From contig NC_070558.1 in NCBI RefSeq assembly GCF_026914185.1, positions 7,449,501 through 7,513,500 on the forward strand: a stretch of DNA of 64,000 bases, in the 5' to 3' direction. Below, piece by piece: positions 23,146 through 34,497 of this stretch (its first letter is position 1; every line of letters begins with the position of its first letter). Source of the stretch: Puccinia triticina. Its lineage: Eukaryota > Basidiomycota > Pucciniomycetes > Pucciniales > Pucciniaceae. The position numbers and the translations under genes were made by a program. Under the pieces are notes generated by a model that was not told the DNA's origin, did no database searches, and worked only from the letters and a program-made list of their open reading frames with translations.

Positions 23146-23357
23146 AGAGCTGGCACTTTTGCACCCACTGGCAGGTACCTGCCCCCCTTCAGCAGGTGAC
23201 TGTGTCCCTTGCAGGTAACCAAGGTAGGTTCAGGGTGTTGCATTTTATCAAAAATTAAAGGAAGTAGCTCCCCACCAGCCCTGGGTATCTTCAAGGACAC
23301 ACAGGTACCTGCTAAAGGGGGGGCGGGTACCCGCCAGCGGGTGCAAAAGTGCCAGCT
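23146..23357. mobile_element. Mutator-like MITE with 12-bp target duplication
   Basis: The element has inverted ends of about 40 bp (GAGCTGGCACTTTTGCACCC at the left; its complement GGGTGCAAAAGTGCCAGCTC at the right) with internal GGTACC words. It is bracketed by the direct repeat CCAAACAGGGCT at 23134-23145 and 23358-23369. Duplications of 9-12 bp are typical of Mutator-like elements. No transposase is encoded. Confidence 0.7.
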
Positions 23358-23369
23358 CCAAACAGGGCT

Positions 23370-24430
23370 CAAATAAAAAAAAAAACAAGCCATTAGTAAT
23401 ATGGTGCCTGATCTCCCTTTCAGGCAGGGCAAACACCTGAGGTGAGTAGCATTTGGCTGGTTGCAAAGAGACCCCAACTGGAGGGAGGGACGTTCATACT
23501 AACACAGTTTTCTTGTGTGAGCCAAATCCCAGGTTTGGAGGGGGGGGGGGGGGGAGCAGCCTTGTCTCCATCACTGCACCTCCAATACCTTGAATATCCA
23601 TTCAGTGTGTTGTAATGTCATACATCTACATGTTCTTGATCTTTCAGTATTTTGTTTACTACAGAATCTTGATTGGAGTGAGTGGAAGAGAAATATTGAA
23701 GTTCAAGAATTTGGACTTTTATTTGGCTTGGACCTCCTATGCCCAGGACCGGGTGCAGGGATACTGCTTCTGTGAGTTTCAGATCCAAAGGGGCAAGAAT
23801 ACAACAATGAAAAATAGTGGAAGCTGTCAGAAAAACAAGATGAGTGGCCTAGAAGCAGGGCAAGCAAGAATGGTGTGTATATCTGATGGGAGCTTTGTGC
23901 TTTGGCTGCATGTAAGCCTCTTGGTGAGGGGCACAGGGTTCACAGCCAGAGTCTTGAGACACAGGGAGCTGTTGGCACTACAAGGCAATGTGGGTTGTAT
24001 CCAGTGAGGAAAGAACTTGAGGATCTGAGGCACTAGATCCAACACCCAACTCTTGACTAGATACATGGATATTGATCAGCATTGGGACTGGGCTGTGGCT
24101 TATTGAAGCTTGTGATGGGTGGTTCTAAGCAGAATGGATTTGGTGGATGGTCTCCAACTCAGCTGGCTTTCATACATGTTTGATGGCTCCCCGTGGAGGT
24201 TTCATGAAAGCCTATTATACATACACTGCAGGAACAAGCCAAGCAGCTGCCAGCAGTTGGCATGCACAAACTCCTGTGGTACTACACCACCAGCCTTTGT
24301 TGAGGCTGACTGGTGGCCAAGCTTCAATGGGCAGTGCAGCTGCGAGCAGTTGGTTGATTTTTTCATTGCAGTGTGGATGTGTTCAGTTTGGATGTGTTTG
24401 ATGTGTTGTGTTGTTTGAGTAGGGTGGGAG
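23370..24430. other. Intergenic, 5' flank of the PX-AGC kinase gene
   Basis: A G12-15 run is at about 23539-23553. Frames at 23590-24420 are short, overlap in several phases and lack recognisable motifs. The final 100 bp before 24431 contain the likely promoter, with no clear TATA box. Confidence 0.35.
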
Positions 24431-27400
24431 ATGGGCTGCTGTTCGCACGCTGGAGTTGCGCCCAGCCAACTTCCACCGCCTTACTCCTCCATCCGCACCA
24501 TGCACCGCCCCAGCTCATCGGCCGGCAGTGGACGGCCAGCCAGCAGCCAGTGGCAGATCACCGTCCAGCAACGAAACATCAAGCAGAAGACGAACAAGGT
24601 GAGCCAGAACACGAAACGAAAAAACTGAAACTGAAACTGAAAAAAACGAAGAAAAAAACGGAAAACAGATCCGAGAACCGTCGTTCACCCTCTTTGTCAG
24701 CACCCCCACGGCCCACCTGACCCTGGCAAGGACACTCGACGAGCTGCAGGCATTCGACAGAACGGTCAGCAGCCACCAAAAACCACACCCTGAACCACAC
24801 TGAACACTAACAAGAACACAAACAAACAAACAAACAAACAAACAAACAGCTCCGGGCATCCTATCCAGACGCATTCAGCCACCTCAGCCAGCCACCCATC
24901 CTCAGCCCCATGGCCAGCAGCAACAACAACAACAACAACAACAACAACCGATTCACCCGAAACCCATCCAACACCTCATCCGCAACACTCATCCCCCCAG
25001 CAAACAAGACCAAAACCAAACACATGTTCTCCTCCATCTCACGCACCCTCTCCAAACCATCCCCACGGAAAAACCACCGATCACCCCTCGCCCTGCCCAC
25101 CCCGCCCCAGTCGCCCAGCCGGAACCCCGCCGAGCAGCCCAGCGAGCCGAGCGACGAGGACGACTTCGTCGACGTCAAGCTCTCCGAGTCCGAGAAGCAG
25201 TACGTCAGCCAGATCGAGATCGGCCACGAGCACCAGCTCGGCCACTACCTCACCACCCTCGCCCACCGCCCCCTCCCCCCCACCCGCCGCGAATCGACCG
25301 CCGGCACCGCCAAACAGCGCATCTCCCGCATCCTCCGCGACGCCAAGGAGTGGCAGGCCTTCTTCAAGATCGGCAAGGACGACCTCGAGCGCGAACGCAA
25401 GCTGCCCAAGCGCGACTCCCACTCGCTGGCCTCGAGCCTCAACGGCCCTCCCGCCGCCGCCGCCGCCTCCCTGGCCGGGAAGGGCTCGGCGGCCGACGAG
25501 CCGGGGGCCGACGAGAGTCTGGCGGGCCAGATGAAGCGGGTCAAGTCCGAGCAGATCGTCGTCTACACCGCCCCGGCGCCGCCCGAGAGCTCGTCCCCGA
25601 GACTGCTGCTCGAGCCCTCCCCGCCGCTCCCGCTCAGCCCGACCGTCGAGGAGGCCGCCAGCATCCGCACCCGCAAGTCCCTGGAGGAGGCGCTCGGGCT
25701 CAGCCCGGCGGACGCCGAGGCCATCAACCGGCTCACGCGCACCTTCGACGACGAGCAAGTCCTCCACCAGCTCGCCGACCCGGAGCCCCCCCACCCAGAA
25801 GAAGTGGCGCCCGCCGGCCTCGCCGAAAGCCCCGCCGTCGTCCCCCCGCCCGCCGAAAGCCCCGCCGTCGTCCCCCCGCCCGCCGAAAGCCCCCCCGCCC
25901 GCAGACCCCGCCACAAGGTCACCGTCGCCGACTTCGAGATCATGCGCGTGCTCGGAAAGGGCTGCGCAGGCAAAGTGCTCATGGTCCGCTACCGCAGACC
26001 CGCCGCCGCCTCCAGCCAGGTCTACGCCATGAAGTCCATCAAGAAGAACCACGTCCTCAGCCACAGAGAGCTCCAGCACACCCTCACCGAGCAGAGCGTC
26101 CTCCGCCGCGTCGCCGACGAGCCCGAGAGCAACCCGTTCATCGTCCGCCTCTGGTGGAGCTTCCATGTGAGTCGTCTCCCTCCCCCTCCCCCACATCTCC
26201 CTGAAACTGAAAGGATGGGCACGGAACAGGACAAGGACCATCTGTTCCTGGTGATGGACTTTCATCCGGGCGGCGACCTGGCCACCCAACTGGCCCGCTG
26301 GGGCCGGCTGGGCCGAGACCGGGCGCGGTTCTATGCCGCCGAGATCACCGAGGGCGTCGCATCGCTGCACCGCTCCGGGGTGATCTACCGCGACCTGAAG
26401 CCCGAGAACATCCTCATCGCCTTCGACGGCCACATCGTGCTTACCGACTTCGGCCTCTCCAAGCAGTTCCAGCGCGCCGTCCAAGACCAAGCCGGCGGAG
26501 AGGACGAGGACGAACGGACACTCACGTTCTGCGGGACGGCCGAGTACCTTGCGCCCGAGGTCTTGCTCGGCGAGCCCTACAGCTACGAGGTCGATTGGTG
26601 GTCCTTCGGCACCATGCTGTCAGTCCCGTCTCCTTCTTGTTGACCTCGTGCGGAAACTGAGCGGGATGGCCGATCCAGATACGAGATGTTGACCGGGCTG
26701 ACGCCCTTCTGGTCCGAGGACCACGCGACGATGTACCGCCGCGTGCTGCACGAGGAGCTCGTGTTCTCCGAGGACTCCAACCGGGTCATGGACCACGACA
26801 CCAAGACCCTGCTGCGCGGCGTGAGTCCCTCTCCCTTCTTCCTCGTGGGTGGTGGTGTTGATCGGGGCGGACCCGTAGCTGTTGCAACGCAACCCGGCGG
26901 TCCGGATGACGGGCGAGCGGATCAAGAAGCATCCGTACTTCGGGATGATCGATTGGGACCAGTTGAGTCGCCGCGCTCCCTCCCTCGCGAGACAGAACTC
27001 CCAGCCTGACGCTCTCTCCCGTGTGTGCAGTGTGCAGCACAAGCGCTACATCCCGCCCTACGTGCCAGCAGTCAACCCGAACGACGCGACAGACACCCAG
27101 AACTTCGACGAGACGTTCCTGGCGATGGAGCCGACGTATGTGCAAGACGACGACCCGCCCGGGCCGGCGCGCCCCTCGGAGTCGAAGGACAAGGCCGAGC
27201 AGGACGAGGAGGGCGAGGAGGGCGAGGGGAAGGTCGTGCCCCAGCGCGCCGTCGACGAGAACGGGCTCGACGTCTTCGACGGGTACAGCTATCTCGCGCC
27301 CAGCCATGCCCGCGACTCGGTGATCCTGGAGGACGAGGAGGACGAGGCCAGCGCCGATGCGGGAGACGCGGCGGGCTCGGCGGACGGCGGCCAGACGCCC

Positions 27401-28303
27401 TCCGAGCCCGTCTCCCCTCAGCCCGGCTCGCCTCTGCCCGCCCCCGCCGCCCAGCCCACGACCGTCCTCGTCGTCCCCGGGCCCCCCTCCGACGCCGACG
27501 CAGACGCAGCTCCGGCGGACGAGGACGACTGGGACGTCGTTGCGACGCCCGAGCACGGGCAGTCGGACCTCAACGGCCGGCTGAAGTCCGCCAACACCCT
27601 CTTCGCGTCAGTCTTCCTTCCCCCCTCTTTCCCTGCACGGTGCTGATGTTGTGTGTGTTGCGACAGACGCGGCGTGGTGGATAAATACAAGCTCCGGATG
27701 CGCAAGGGGAATCATGAGGCCTCGGCGCCGACGTCGGCGACGGGGTCGCTCCAGCCCGGCCTTGGGCGGCCGTTCGGGAGCAGCAAGTCGAGCTTCATCC
27801 GCGCCGCCCAGACGCTTGTCCCGATGGACGCCGACCCTCCTCCCTCGCTCGCCTCGCTCACGCCCTCGGCCTCGGCCTCCCTCACGCCCTCGGCCTCCCT
27901 CACGCCCTCCCTCCCCGCCTCCGGCCCATCGTCGACATCGAAGCCGAAGAAGCGGTTCGGCCTGCGCGCCCCCTCGGCCAAGAAGCCCGTCGGCCCCCCC
28001 GCGGCCGCCGCAGCCGCGCCGGGCCCGTCGCCTGCCCGCAAGGCCATCCGCGCCCTCGACCTCTCCGCCGTCGTCGCCGCCCAGTTCCTCAAGAAATCCC
28101 ACACCCCCCCGTCTGCGTCTGGCTCGCCTGCCCGCCCGTCGCCCAGAGCCGCCTCCAGAGGGGGGTCGCCCGGCCGCGCCATGCCCGAGCCCGAGCCGGG
28201 CCCGCCCGCCGCCGCCCTCGCGCCCCTCGCTGCGCCCGCCCCCGCCCTTAAGGACCCGCTTCTGCTGCCCCCGGAGGCGCCCGGTCCAGAGCCGCTCGCT
28301 TAG
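24431..28303 (+). CDS. PX-domain AGC serine/threonine kinase, 8 exons, 1135 aa
   Basis: Exons 24431-24598, 24669-24764, 24850-26166, 26230-26618, 26679-26820, 26879-26961, 27031-27606, 27667-28303; every junction keeps phase. Residues about 41-95 (WQITV...FTLFVST...LDELQAFDRTLRASYP) look like the first half of a PX phosphoinositide-binding domain. EIGHEHQLGHYLTTLAHRP and RDAKEWQAFFKI further on look like its second half, separated by an Asn/Pro-rich insert. The kinase domain starts at about 450: GKGCAGKV loop, Lys483, RDLKPEN (Asp582), DFG (Asp600), T-loop TFCGTAEYLAPE (Thr626). The AGC tail includes HPYFGMIDW, RYIPPYVP and a hydrophobic motif FDGYSY (Ser818). The remaining 300 aa are Ala/Pro/Ser-rich. 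By analogy with SGK3 and Ypk-type kinases it may act at membranes downstream of PDK1 and TORC2. The start could also be Met24 (24500). The upstream ATG gives a cysteine-rich MGCCS N-terminus. Confidence 0.85.
24822..24848. repeat. (CAAA)n microsatellite in kinase intron 2
   Basis: Seven or so AAAC/CAAA units end directly at the AG acceptor of intron 2 (24765-24849). The tract therefore replaces the usual pyrimidine stretch next to the 3' splice site. Confidence 0.8.
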
Positions 28304-28952
28304 TGCGGATGGCGTCCAGGCCCCGCTGCTCTCCGGCTCGCTCATCCACTGCTTCTTCTTTAGTTCTGTCTTCTTTCTCTTTCTCTCTTTCTCTCGTTTG
28401 TCTTCTCGTTCAGTCTTCTCGTTTGTCTTCTCCTTCAGTCTTCTCATTAGTCTTCTCGTTTGTCTTCTCCAGTCTTCTCATTAGTCTTCTCCTCCAGTCT
28501 TCTCATTCATCTCCTCATTTATCAGTCTTCTCCAGTCCCCTCCTCCAGTCCTCTCCTCCAATCTTCCCATCCAATCTTCTCCAATCCCCTCCAACATTCG
28601 TGCCCTCTCGCCACACACACATGCACACTCCCATCCGTAGCGCCCATCCTCGCGGACGCTTCCATCCATCCCTTCTGTCCTCTTCCTCACCTGCGTTCGT
28701 CTCCCCTCTGTGTTTGTGTTTCTGGCGCGTTTTTCCGCGGTGAATGTTGAATAACTTTGTGCCAGTGTGGTCTGGAGATGTGTGCGGCTGGGGCGTGTGG
28801 GCGCCGAGAGCGGATGGAGGAGGGGACGGGCGGGCGCAATCCTGTGAGAGCAGCTGCCACACATGCAGGATGAGCCAGACCCTAACTTATCAAAGTCCCT
28901 TCCCATGCGGGAGGTCGGAGTTCGGAGTTCGGGTGGTGGTATGGGGGATACC
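28304..28952. other. 3' flank of kinase gene with CT-rich minisatellite
   Basis: From about 28350 to 28600 the plus strand is a degenerate tandem repeat of TCTTCTC..GT/AGTCTTCTC. Beyond it there is no exon. The 5' LTR of the copia element begins at 28953. Confidence 0.55.
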
Positions 28953-29056
28953 TGTTGGAGCCCCTTTTTGGGGCTTGGCTCAGACTCACTAGACACAAGC
29001 ACTAGTCCTGGTGCGAGTTTAGTTTGATCCAATATTATTATCATTGTCTCAAACCA
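28953..29056 (+). repeat. 5' LTR of the copia element
   Basis: It begins TGTTGGAGCCCCTTTTTGGG and ends near CAAACCA. The length of about 104 bp is short for copia elements. Confidence 0.85.
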
Positions 29057-29060
29057 CCCA

Positions 29061-29072
29061 GGTTATGAGCCC
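29061..29072 (+). promoter_or_regulatory. Primer-binding site for half-tRNA(iMet)
   Basis: GGTTATGAGCCC is complementary to the anticodon-loop region of initiator tRNA-Met (GGGCTCATAACC). Drosophila copia-type elements prime from such a cleaved half-tRNA rather than from the tRNA 3' end. It lies 4 bp beyond the LTR. Confidence 0.65.
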
Positions 29073-29543
29073 TTTTTCTCGTTTTTCTCTGTTTCTCTTA
29101 TCATCTATTGATCATCCAATCATCCTCCCAGCGTGGGGATATCTCTTTTATCATCGACTGCCCAGCGTAGGGCCCATCATCTTAGTATCTCATTTATCGT
29201 CGACTGTCCAGCGTAGGACCCATCATCGTACTCCTATTAACCGCTCGCTAAGCTTGAAGATAACCGCTGTGAGATAAACTAGAGTCTAGCTAACTCGAAC
29301 CCGATACCTTGGTACCTAGGGGGTTGAACCTTACAGTGGGGAAAACAGAGTGAAGCGGGAGGCCAACAGAGTTTTTCATCCTTTCGCTATCCAACCTTGT
29401 TTATCGATCCACTACAATCGTCCTTTTCTTGTCCTACTCTTCTTTTTTCTACTTGTCTCCCATTCTTATCATAACACTCTCACACATTATTGAACTTTTT
29501 ACAATTTTTCTTTCCCTTTTCTATACCACCCTATCCTTTCCCC
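29073..29543 (+). other. Untranslated leader of the copia element
   Basis: CT-rich leader with two or three imperfect direct repeats of a block containing ATCGACTGCCCAGCGTAGG (about 29120-29225). This may be a packaging or dimerisation region; that is inference. Confidence 0.45.
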
Positions 29544-30929
29544 ATGTCTCACTCCCCTCGAAACACTCACTCACCTCCCTCCGCAAACAATCCTTGGCTC
29601 CCGGCTGACTTGGCTGGAATTTGTCCGGAAGCTTATGCCACCAACAACCCAGCACCAGCTTCGTCCAGTCATCATCGGTCCCAAAGCAGGCACAACTCAA
29701 CGCCAAGAAACACTGGACCGAATATGCCGGGGTTACAAGACGATGGACCCCAAGCTCTGGGTAACGATGGACCAGCGATTTACACCAAAGCTGACATTGC
29801 CAGGTTTCTCCAACAGGCACAACATCAAAACAGGATGGTTGGACAGAATGTTTGTGATGCAATCGCTACGCTGACCGACGCCCAACGTTTGAAACCGGAT
29901 GGGTCCAATTTCACGGATTGGGATTTGTTTTTGCGTGAACGGATGAGAGAACTCTTTGCCGATCACCTTTGGTTTACGAAGCCAAACCCACATGTGGCCG
30001 ACGAACAGCTTGGACGTTCTCTTCTGTTGGCAACGGTGGATGCGTCCATGGTTCGACTGTTGTTGAAACAGACCACAGGCCACAATATGTATGATCACCT
30101 TTGTTCCCGTTTCAATAACATTACTCGGGCCAAACAGATGCTTTGTTGGGAAAAGCTCAAGAATTTCAAGTTGTCCGATTACGACAGCAGTACCACTGCA
30201 ATGAGCCGCCTTTTAGAGCTCCTCAACGGTTTCACCACTTTACAGCTAGAGCTCAATTGCGAGAATGTCGGTGGCCTGGTCCTTCAATCGGCTTTGGAGT
30301 CTGGTTTGGAACATCGTTGGGAAGTCAATCGTCGAGTTGAACAGGATTTGGCGAGCGGGAGCAGGACGTTATCCAGGAGAGCAGTGATGACCGATCAAAT
30401 ACTCAAACATATCGATGTGGTGAAACAACAGCTGGACATGAATGCGCAGGCGCCGTCATCATTTAGTGCGCGGGTACCAGACATGGCGACATACAACATG
30501 CCGGGTCCGTACGCACATGCGATGGAGCTATACCACCCGGATTTCTGGCCAAATCTCCCTCCTCAAGTTGAAGGAATGGCGATTCAAGGCATGCAATGTT
30601 GGAACTGTCGATTGCCAGACCATTTCCTCAGCAAGTGTCCAGTACCAAGAAGGACCAATCTCGACCGTCCTCCGGTTGTTCCCCGATTCAACAATCGTTT
30701 TCCTGCGAGCGGGGGAATGCAACCAGTCGTATCGCCTGGTAATTTCCAGGCTTGGTACCCGATCGTCACGCCGCCGGGTCTTGTGCCTCAGAACTACCAT
30801 CCTGCCCCCCGTCAGTTCACCCCGGCACAGAATCAGTTTGTTCCCGCCAACTCAGCTCGAAGACCAGACTTGTACCGACCGGACAACCGCTCCGGCGTTC
30901 TCGCCCCAGTATTGTCCCCCACCAGCTAG
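29544..30929 (+). CDS. gag: Copia Gag polyprotein
   Basis: Frame of 461 codons from the ATG at 29544 (MSHSPRNTHS). An upstream TTG at 29490 in the same frame is not a likely start. A Ser/Pro/Asn-rich N-terminus is followed by the copia gag core (LKPDGSNFTDWDLFLRERM, AKQMLCWEKLKNFKL). Near residue 362 is a CCHC zinc knuckle, CWNCRLPDHFLSKC, with exact C-x2-C-x4-H-x4-C spacing. The protein forms the virus-like particle and binds element RNA. The pol frame lies in the +1 frame and overlaps the gag end, so pol expression would need a frameshift or an alternative message. Confidence 0.88.
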   Translation: MSHSPRNTHSPPSANNPWLPADLAGICPEAYATNNPAPASSSHHRSQSRHNSTPRNTGPNMPGLQDDGPQALGNDGPAIYTKADIARFLQQAQHQNRMVGQNVCDAIATLTDAQRLKPDGSNFTDWDLFLRERMRELFADHLWFTKPNPHVADEQLGRSLLLATVDASMVRLLLKQTTGHNMYDHLCSRFNNITRAKQMLCWEKLKNFKLSDYDSSTTAMSRLLELLNGFTTLQLELNCENVGGLVLQSALESGLEHRWEVNRRVEQDLASGSRTLSRRAVMTDQILKHIDVVKQQLDMNAQAPSSFSARVPDMATYNMPGPYAHAMELYHPDFWPNLPPQVEGMAIQGMQCWNCRLPDHFLSKCPVPRRTNLDRPPVVPRFNNRFPASGGMQPVVSPGNFQAWYPIVTPPGLVPQNYHPAPRQFTPAQNQFVPANSARRPDLYRPDNRSGVLAPVLSPTS

Positions 30930-33900
30930 CACTTCACACCAACCCACCCATACGGCGACGCAACAGTTTCAGCAGGAGGCGCCTTCCATTCCACATTCAG
31001 TGGCCCGGGTACTGGAGATTGGGTGCCTTGATCAAGAGCTGGAGTCGGGTTTGGAGCCTTGCTTTAGCCAACTGGCTCTGGACAAGGGAGATGATCCAGT
31101 GATTGACACTAGTGCAACGCATCATCTGACGGGTAACCGGTATGTTTTGGCTTCTTTTTGCAAATTTTCGGCTCCTATTCCGCTCCGAGTGGCCACTAAG
31201 AGTGGCGGTTCCTTTATCACAGGGGCTGGGGACCTCTTATTTCGGACCCTGAGTGGGCAAATTGCAACTCTTAAAGGAGTGCTTTTTTGTGAGCATGCAA
31301 CATCTACGCTCATCTCTCTGGCAGCTCTCAGGAAGGCTGACTCGTGATTCTTATATAATCACGTGAAGGATGCCTTTGACATATTTTCACCTAATTGGGA
31401 ATTGCTTTTCAGTTGCCCTTTACGACGCGAAGCCAACAAATGGTGTTTCCCTCGACCCTTGTCACCTAGTTCCCTTGAGATGAACTCCAATCTACCCATA
31501 TCCTCGGTTTCTCTACATTCTGTCTCTGATCAGGCTGTCTCCTCAACGCCTGATTCCCTTCCTCAATCTCATTCTTCTGTTTCGCGTAACTTGAATTCTG
31601 AAATAAAAAGCGCTTGCAATGATACAACTAACTCTGTTCCTGATAAGTTTTCCGATACGGTATCAGGCCTATCGTCTAAGTCAGCGCCAGGAGATGTGTT
31701 TGAGTCACCTTTGGAACTGAATCCAAGTTTCACTTGGCGACCGGAGGATCTGACCAAGGACAAATCAACCCTCCTATTCTGGCATCACATTTTTGGGCAT
31801 GCTAGTCTGAGGGTGATTAGGCGACTGGTAAATCAAAAGGCAGCTTTTGGACTTCCGGAGAAGATGCCGTCGGGGCAACTGAGATGCCCGGTATGTGCGA
31901 CACACAAAGGGACGCGGACAGCCACTCTGGCTAGGTCAAATAGGTCTGTTTTGCCACTCGAGATCCTTAATGCAGATCTGATGGGTCCGTTCCCCGTTGA
32001 GACTTACAACAAAGGGAAATATGTGCTATGTATAAAAGATCTGGGATCAGGTTATAACGAGATTAAAACCATGGCTAACAAATCTGATGCAAACAAGCAT
32101 ATTATTGACACCATTAATCGTTTAGAACGGCAGACGGAAAAGAAAGTCAAGGTTCTTCACAGTGATAACAGAGGAGAATTTGCTAACAAAGTTCTAGTTG
32201 ATTTTCTGGTGAATAAGGGAATTCGAGCAGAGCGAAGCTTACCATACCACCATTACCAGAATGGCGTTGTTGAACGGTTCAATAGGACAGTAACGGGAAT
32301 GGGACGCAGTGTTCTTGGCGATAGCAAGCTACCTCAGCGATTCTGGGGTTTTGCTTTTGAATGGTCTTTGTGGGTTCTGAACAGATTGCCGAACAAATCG
32401 AGCGGCCAGAAGACTCCATACAAAGTTGTTTTTGGAACGATGCCCCAACTGGACAAGGCCCGCATTTTTGGAAGTGTAGCGTATGTCTTGACTCCTCCGG
32501 AAAAGAGGAACAAATTGGCAGATCGAGCGTTTCGGGCGCATGTCATCGCGCACCTCGGTGATAGTAAAGGGTGGATGTTCTGGGTGCCAGAAACGGACAA
32601 GCTGGTTTCTTTGGCTTGGGCAACTTTTGAAGATACTCTGGGACCTAGAATGGTTCAACAGTCACATCTTGATTCAAAAGTACAGACTAATTTGAAAATA
32701 CATCCAACTACTAATGTCGTGACTTTAGGCGATTTTTCACAGGAATTAGCTTTTGAGAGGGAAGAGCGTCTGGTGGACGAGATCATCGAGACATGCGGCT
32801 TTTACATGGCAGGTATCCCGAAAACTTTCAAGCAAGCGCAGAAGTCAAACGACTGGGAGCATTGGAAGAAAGCGGTTGAGGAAGAACTTGGTAACCTGGA
32901 TCAAAAGCAGGTTTGGCAAGTTTGCGTTATGGATACTCCAAAGCGGGAACTGGACGGACGTTGGGTTTTCGCGATCAAAACAGCGGCAGATGGGACAATG
33001 ACCCGGTATAAAGCGCGGTATGTTGCGAGGGGTTTTGCGCAGATTCCAGGGAAAGATTTCAAGGAGACCTTTGCGCCCACAGCAACGTTTGCCTCCATGC
33101 GTTTAGTACTGACGCTAGCAGTTGCCCATAAGTGGCCAGTACACTCATGTGATTATGATTTTGTAGCGGCGTATCTCAATTCCGAAATCAACGAAGAAAT
33201 TTGGATAAAGCCCCCGGAAGGAATGCAGCTCAAGCCGGGTGAAGGACTTCGTCTGAAGAAAGCACTGTATGGCACCAGGCAGGCAGCACGTTGCTGGTGG
33301 CTCCATCTGCGTGATATCTTGAAAGATTTGGGGTATACGGCGAGTCACTATGACACTAGCCTCTATGTCCTGCAGGACCCGTCGAAAACAGGTGTCATAT
33401 GGGTGCATGTGGATGATGGCATCGTCACAGGGGACTCAGTCAAGGCGTTGAAGGATCTGGAAAGCGCGTTGGCTGGGAAGTTGGAAATCAAATGGGAAGA
33501 AGAACTGTCCTCCATCGTAGGAGTTGAAATAGTACGCACCCCTGACTCCTTTGTTTTAAGCCAGCGCAAGCTGGTGAAAGATATCCTTGACAATCATTGG
33601 GATGGTGTGACCACTGCCAAGACACCGTTACCTGCTAATCTGGACATTAACTCAGAGCAGGAAGGCAATCCCGCTTCCTCCAAAAAGTTTTTATCTGTAG
33701 TGATGTTGTTGAGCTATGTGGCAGTAGGAACCCATCCAGATATTTCTTTTGCAGTCAATTTTTTGGCACGTTTTTCTGCGGCACCGGGACCAACTCATTG
33801 GAAAGGGGTTCAACACCTCGTGAACTACCTGGCACACTCAAAGGACGAAGTTCTGACATTACGGCCAAAGATGCAAGGACCAGCTTTGAAGTGTTTCTGT

Positions 33901-34338
33901 GACGCGTCGTGGGGCGGGGAACACTCAAAGTCAACTTATGGTTTGTTTTTGACATTCTTGGGTTGTCCTATCATCTGGGCTTCGCGGCGTTTGGCCACGG
34001 TGGCGGCATCAACGTGTGAAGCCGAATACATGGCGTTGGGCATCACTACAAGACAGGTTCTATGGGTATGACACTTACTGAAAGACATTGTACGTAAAGA
34101 TTTCTGTGGTCAACTTTATTGCGACAATCAATCGGCCGTTAAGATTGGTACAGACGATTCTTCTAATAAGAGGGCGCATCACACTGAGAGGGAGTTTGCC
34201 ATAACTAATCAAGCTTTATATCAAAAGAAGACAGAGATCACCTGGGTGCCCACAGCTGAACAGCTGGCGGATATTCTCACTAAATCACTGACAAGGGAGC
34301 CTTTTGAACGTCTGAAGAGGCACCTTCTGGGGGGATAA
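30442..34338 (+). pseudogene. pol: Copia Pol (protease-integrase-RT-RNase H) with two in-frame TGA stops
   Basis: The frame is +1 to gag. In order: a protease-like VIDTSATHHLTG at about 31100; the integrase zinc region (HHIFGH...CPVC) at about 31780-31900; the integrase core with ADLMGPF, HSDNRGEF and NGVVERFNR; reverse transcriptase from about 32860 with FAPTATFASMRLVL and VHVDDGI; and RNase H with CDASWGG and CEAEYMALG. Two TGA codons interrupt the frame, at 31345-31347 between protease and integrase and at 34069-34071 in RNase H. Reading resumes in the same frame after each, ending at TAA 34336-34338. The protease active site has DTSA where DSGA is usual. All catalytic acids of integrase and RT remain visible. 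Confidence 0.88.
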
Positions 34339-34480
34339 AGTTTTTGTTTCTTTCTCTTCTCTTTCTTTTATTATTTTTCCTCTTTCTTTTGTGATATTTC
34401 TGTTTTCTCTACTATTCTTATTTTTACATTTTTCTCTTTCTGGAAGTTGTATATAGTTCAGGACGAGTCTTGTGTCTAGG

Positions 34481-34497
34481 TGAGGGGGGGGGGGGGG
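34481..34497 (+). promoter_or_regulatory. Polypurine tract of the copia element
   Basis: GTGAGGGGGGG followed by more G directly abuts the TGTTGG start of the 3' LTR. This is the expected position for the plus-strand primer. The homopolymer length may be unreliable in assembly. Confidence 0.7.

Noticed and set aside
25081..26490. 469-codon open frame on the minus strand
   Set aside because: It is antisense to the PX-AGC kinase exons. High GC removes stops, and the translated sequence is low-complexity Gly/Ala/Val/Leu with no motif.
27608..28484. Long minus- and plus-strand Arg/Pro/Gly-rich frames over the kinase 3' exon
   Set aside because: They are GC-rich shadows of exon 8 and of the CT-rich 3' flank.
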